DNA of 15,528 bases, from the NCBI GenBank assembly GCA_049642385.1, contig JBAROU010000122.1, forward strand, positions 1 through 15,528, written 5' to 3'. The stretch is from JBAROU01 sp049642385. Lineage in GTDB: Bacteria; Chloroflexota; Dehalococcoidia; DSTF01; RBG-16-68-14. A model generated the notes under the pieces. The model was given only the letters and a program-made list of their open reading frames with translations. It ran no database searches and was not told where the DNA came from. This document shows, one piece after another, positions 13,505 to 15,528 of this stretch. The position numbers and the translations under genes were made by a program. Positions within the stretch are counted from its first letter, which is position 1; the number at the start of each line of letters is the position of its first letter.

Positions 13505-13552
13505 ATGCCAGTCATCACATTCTTCGTGCACCCGAGGGCGCTCACGCAGTAG
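13505..13552 (+). CDS. 15-aa leader peptide of a predicted attenuator
   Basis: ATG to TAG encodes MPVITFFVHPRALTQ. It is preceded by AAGGAGGTG (13491-13499) at 7-nt spacing, the best Shine-Dalgarno site in this part of the window. No ordinary gene function is expected from this length. The codons for V8 to A12 lie in the 5' arm of the antiterminator-like stem, and its stop codon is in a competing small hairpin. There is no run of one amino acid typical of biosynthetic attenuators, so the sensed signal could be ribosome stalling by a drug or some other translation stress, rather than amino-acid starvation. Confidence 0.6.
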   Translation: MPVITFFVHPRALTQ

Positions 13553-13593
13553 CCCTCTGATTGCGGTTCGACGCTGTCGACCTCGGGTGCACG
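13525..13593 (+). promoter_or_regulatory. Antiterminator-like stem competing with the terminator
   Basis: Positions 13525-13537 (CGTGCACCCGAGG) pair perfectly with 13581-13593 (CCTCGGGTGCACG) over 13 bp. The 43-nt loop includes a small TCGAC-GCT-GTCGA hairpin (13568-13580). The 3' arm is the same segment that forms the 5' side of the terminator, so the two stems exclude each other. A third option pairs GAGGGC at 13534-13539 with GCCCTC at 13552-13557 over the leader stop codon. Confidence 0.65.
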
Positions 13594-13614
13594 CCACCCG
13601 GGGTCGTTTTGTTT
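13580..13614 (+). terminator. Rho-independent terminator (attenuator)
   Basis: ACCTCGGGTG (13580-13589) pairs with CACCCGGGGT (13595-13604): ten pairs including one G-U, loop CACGC. It is followed by CG and TTTTGTTT (13607-13614). It lies 40 nt upstream of the methyltransferase start, in the sense strand, where a plain gene-end terminator would not be expected. Confidence 0.7.
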
Positions 13615-13615
13615 C

Positions 13616-13634
13616 GCCCCGACACCGTCGGGGC
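13616..13634 (+). other. Second hairpin before the methyltransferase ribosome site
   Basis: GCCCCGAC (13616-13623) pairs with GTCGGGGC (13627-13634), loop ACC. It ends 7 nt before the Shine-Dalgarno site AAGGAG (13642-13647). With no U-tract it is probably not a terminator; it may protect the processed 5' end or modulate translation. Confidence 0.5.
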
Positions 13635-13654
13635 CTATCACAAGGAGTGACACC

Positions 13655-14452
13655 TTGGATTCAACCTACTTCTACGACGAAACCATCGCCGCGCGTTACG
13701 ACGCACAGGTCCCCCTCGGCGCCGGCGAGGTCGAGTTCTACACAGAGCTCGCCCGCGAAGCGGCCGCCTCAGGCCTACGCACGCTCGAGGTCACCTGCGG
13801 CACCGGTCGCGTCACTATCCCTATGGCGCGCGCCGGCATCCGCATGGTCGGCCTCGACGTCTCGCCCGCCATGCTCGCCCGCGCTCGTGCCAACAGCGTT
13901 GGCCTCGACATCGAATGGGTCGAGGGCGATATCCGCTCATTCGACCTCGGCGAGCAGTTCGGCCTGGTCACGATACCCGTCGGCTCGTTCCAGCTCCTCA
14001 CCGAAGTCGACGACCAGCTCGATAGCCTGCGCTGCATCCACCGCCATCTCGCGCCGGGCGGCCGCCTCGCCTTCGAGGTGGAGAACCCGAACCTCGTCGG
14101 TATCGCCGACTGGCTCACCACCAAGCGCGGCGCGCTCGTCCGCAACCCCGCGCGCGACTACCAGCATCCGGACACCGGCCTGAACGTGCGCAGCTGGGAC
14201 ACCGTCCAGATGCACACGTCCGTCCAGTGCCGCGTCGGCATCCGCATCCTCGATGAGCTGGACGCCGGCGGTCGTGTCGTCAACCGCAGCTACGGCCGGC
14301 CCATGACCGTGCGCTACTTCCATCGCTACGAGATGGAGCATCTGCTCGCCCGCGCTGGCTTCGAAGTGGAGGCCCTTTACGGCGACACCCTCAAGAACGA
14401 ATACCGAGGCGCCAGCCCGGACCTCATCTGGGTCGCGCGACCAAAACCGTAG
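13655..14452 (+). CDS. Class I SAM-dependent methyltransferase
   Basis: The start is TTG with AAGGAG 7 nt upstream; the protein has 265 residues. Motif I is LEVTCGTGRV (44-53), the adenosine-binding acid is in GLDVS (D68), and EGDIRSFDL (90-98) is motif III-like. Together these fit Methyltransf_25-type small-molecule methyltransferases; the C-terminal half carries a substrate lid (TVRYFHRYEMEHLLARAGFEV). The substrate is unknown and there are no rRNA-methylase signatures. The predicted attenuator controls it. The stop TAG at 14450-14452 comes from the GTAGGGGC head of a REP, and the final codons V-A-R-P-K-P-stop recur at 14562-14580. Confidence 0.85.
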   Translation: MDSTYFYDETIAARYDAQVPLGAGEVEFYTELAREAAASGLRTLEVTCGTGRVTIPMARAGIRMVGLDVSPAMLARARANSVGLDIEWVEGDIRSFDLGEQFGLVTIPVGSFQLLTEVDDQLDSLRCIHRHLAPGGRLAFEVENPNLVGIADWLTTKRGALVRNPARDYQHPDTGLNVRSWDTVQMHTSVQCRVGIRILDELDAGGRVVNRSYGRPMTVRYFHRYEMEHLLARAGFEVEALYGDTLKNEYRGASPDLIWVARPKP

Positions 14453-14475
14453 GGGCAGACCTGCGTGTCTGCCCT
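14449..14475. repeat. REP element (type A) at the methyltransferase end
   Basis: GGGCAGAC (14453-14460) pairs with GTCTGCCC (14467-14474), loop CTGCGT, the same loop as the REP at 4266. Compared with the RAYT copies one base pair is changed from G-C to A-T on both arms. Confidence 0.85.
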
Positions 14476-14484
14476 GAGCGCTAG

Positions 14485-14499
14485 TCCGCCGCAGGCGGA
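14485..14499. repeat. Short palindrome, TCCGCC/GGCGGA
   Basis: TCCGCC at 14485-14490 and GGCGGA at 14494-14499 with loop GCA; part of it recurs at 14641-14652. Confidence 0.5.
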
Positions 14500-14509
14500 G
14501 ACCTCCGAT

Positions 14510-14539
14510 GTAGGGGGCGGGTTTCAAACCCGCCCCTAC
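14510..14539. repeat. REP element (type B), second copy
   Basis: Same palindrome as 13413-13441 except for one extra G in the left arm (five Gs after GTA). The core GCGGGTTT-C-AAACCCGC is perfect. Confidence 0.85.
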
Positions 14540-14576
14540 GCGGCTCTTTCGCCGAACGGGTCGCCCGGCCAAAACC

Positions 14577-14602
14577 GTAGGGACAGACCTAGGTGTCTGT
14601 CC
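14577..14602. repeat. REP element (type A), diverged copy
   Basis: GGACAGAC (14581-14588) pairs with GTCTGTCC (14595-14602), loop CTAGGT. Two positions differ from the RAYT copies, both with matching changes on the opposite arm. Confidence 0.8.
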
Positions 14603-14661
14603 GGCCCTCGGCCCTGCGCCATCAATGGGAGACCTGCTCACCGCAGGCGGAGGGGTAGGGT

Positions 14662-14678
14662 CTGCCTGCCGCAGGCAG
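14662..14678. repeat. Palindrome CTGCCTGC-C-GCAGGCAG
   Basis: Arms 14662-14669 and 14671-14678 are perfect inverse complements; related to the palindrome inside the ferredoxin gene (2518-2540). Confidence 0.65.
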
Positions 14679-14752
14679 GGGTGAGGGAGCACGAACTGTG
14701 GGGTAGGGGAGGCGACGCTCGGTCCGTTGTGCCAAGTGGCGAAGATTGGTGA

Positions 14753-14781
14753 TTGGGTATTCATCACAGCTGCGCTACATT
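14753..14781 (+). promoter_or_regulatory. Promoter of the SIR2-domain gene
   Basis: TTGGGT at 14753-14758 and TACATT at 14776-14781 with a 17-bp spacer; 28 bp before the GTG start. The gene would have its own promoter, separate from the methyltransferase. Confidence 0.5.
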
Positions 14782-14808
14782 GAAGTCGTCTCGACTAAGG
14801 AGGATGAT

Positions 14809-15528
14809 GTGTCGGCAAAGCAGGTTCAGCAGAAGCGCGTATTTGTGCTCGGCGCTGGGTTCACGCGTGCGTTTTACCCCAGAGCGCCCCTAGTGAAGGA
14901 CCATTATGGTGGCGAAGCGCTCCAAAATAAATTCAAGGGGTTTGCTCACGCGACCCGGGTCTTAGAGCTTGAGTTGGAGCGAGATGGCGGTGGGCAGATC
15001 GACATTGAACGATTCATGACCCGCCTCGATGGCTTGATGCCCTATGATCTCCAGTCTGAGGCGGCGGAAGAGCTTAGGCTGCTTCTATCAGACTTGAAGC
15101 TCCGCTTTGTCGCGCGTATCAAAGAGGCAAGGAAGGTGGGTCGGCGTCGACCCAAATCATTTGCAAGCTTCGCCAAGTACTGTCTCAGCCACCGAATAAC
15201 TTGCGTCACATTCAATTACGACGATCTGTTGGATCAGGCTCTGTGGGAGGTCCATAGACAGACGACTGTGAGTGAGGGGACGTACTGGCACCCGGACGGA
15301 GGCTATGGGTTCTTTTGCAGGCCGTCAGAGTCTTGCATTCGCGACTCCGACGTCTTCATGGACAGGCCTCCGATGCTACTGCTCAAACTTCACGGCTCGA
15401 TCAACTGGCGACCAAAGCTCGGGTACCGCCAGCCCTACGGTGTGGATGCCATAGTGCACGAGGAGGAATGGTTACCGCTGGAGGACGAATCGTCCGAGCG
15501 ACTAGTAATCTCACAGCATCTTGACGCT
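14809..15528 (+). CDS. SIR2-domain protein, N-terminal part (candidate defence gene)
   Basis: The frame is open for 240 codons to the window edge. The start is GTG 14809 with AAGGAGG 5 nt upstream. SIR2-fold motifs are VFVLGAGFT (11-19; NAD-binding GAG), VTFNYDDLLD (133-142; catalytic-type N136) and LLKLHGSINW (191-200; H195). This matches the SIR2_2/SIR2-like NAD-hydrolase group common in anti-phage systems such as DSR-type and Thoeris-type effectors. The codons use more A and T at third positions than the rest of the window, hinting at transfer. The C-terminal domain, which would name the system, is not visible. Confidence 0.85.
   Translation, partial: MSAKQVQQKRVFVLGAGFTRAFYPRAPLVKDHYGGEALQNKFKGFAHATRVLELELERDGGGQIDIERFMTRLDGLMPYDLQSEAAEELRLLLSDLKLRFVARIKEARKVGRRRPKSFASFAKYCLSHRITCVTFNYDDLLDQALWEVHRQTTVSEGTYWHPDGGYGFFCRPSESCIRDSDVFMDRPPMLLLKLHGSINWRPKLGYRQPYGVDAIVHEEEWLPLEDESSERLVISQHLDA

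Larger units (their letters stand above)
14453..14808. other. Palindrome-rich intergenic island
   Basis: This 356-bp gap has no gene I can support. It holds most of one type A REP, a small TCCGCC-GCA-GGCGGA hairpin, a type B REP, a second type A REP, a weak CCTGC/GCAGG hairpin (14633-14647), a CTGCCTGC palindrome and the word GGGGTGAGGGAGC (also at 9941-9953), then the SIR2 promoter. CCGCAGGCGGAG occurs twice (14489-14500, 14641-14652). A long minus-strand frame across it looks like a GC artefact. Confidence 0.7.

Noticed and set aside
14449..14680. CRISPR-like array in the repeat-rich gap
   Set aside because: The repeats are different palindromes with irregular spacing and no constant direct repeat or cas genes.
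13937..14767. 276-codon minus-strand frame over the methyltransferase and repeats
   Set aside because: Antisense to a clear methyltransferase and crosses several REPs; long frames on the opposite strand are expected at this GC content.

Overview
The window comes from a high-GC bacterium with tightly packed genes, GTG/TTG starts, Shine-Dalgarno sites and sigma70-like promoters. The content includes a luciferase-like flavin monooxygenase, a class III CoA-transferase with hotdog and crotonase partners, an actinobacterial-style histidine phosphatase and many GTAGGGGC-type palindromes. This would fit an uncultured Chloroflexota lineage, for example Dehalococcoidia-like. That assignment is inference; Actinobacteriota cannot be excluded, and there is no rRNA or tRNA to anchor it.

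Layout. 1-220 is the tail of a DUF1232 membrane protein, convergent with a YdjC/ChbG-type deacetylase (328-1218, minus). 1367-3175 is a coupled three-gene operon: ferritin-like diiron protein, 2[4Fe-4S] ferredoxin, second ferritin-like protein. 3204-4291 is accessory: a small unknown protein, a truncated HicB antitoxin remnant and a REP-associated tyrosine transposase (RAYT) that carries one REP inside its reading frame and takes its stop codon from another. 4369-6115 holds an LLM-family flavin oxidoreductase and a small conserved-looking protein. 6166-7598 holds a lipoprotein and a helical protein whose genes begin with the same 35-bp sequence, followed by a convergent DUF6886 gene (7605-8168, minus).

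8209-13358 is a CoA/lipid-type metabolic region: SDR, crotonase and MaoC-like protein on the plus strand run tail-to-tail into a minus-strand operon (CaiB/BaiF CoA-transferase, hotdog thioesterase-like protein, histidine phosphatase with a changed RHG motif). A common acyl-CoA pathway is plausible, but its substrate is unknown.

13413-14452 is the most unusual part. A short leader ORF (15 aa, perfect Shine-Dalgarno) overlaps one arm of a 13-bp stem that excludes a 10-bp intrinsic terminator with a U-tract, upstream of a SAM-dependent methyltransferase. This looks like a ribosome-responsive transcription attenuator. The methyltransferase ends inside a REP, and a 356-bp palindrome-rich island separates it from a SIR2-domain gene of lower GC that runs off the window edge and may belong to a defence locus.
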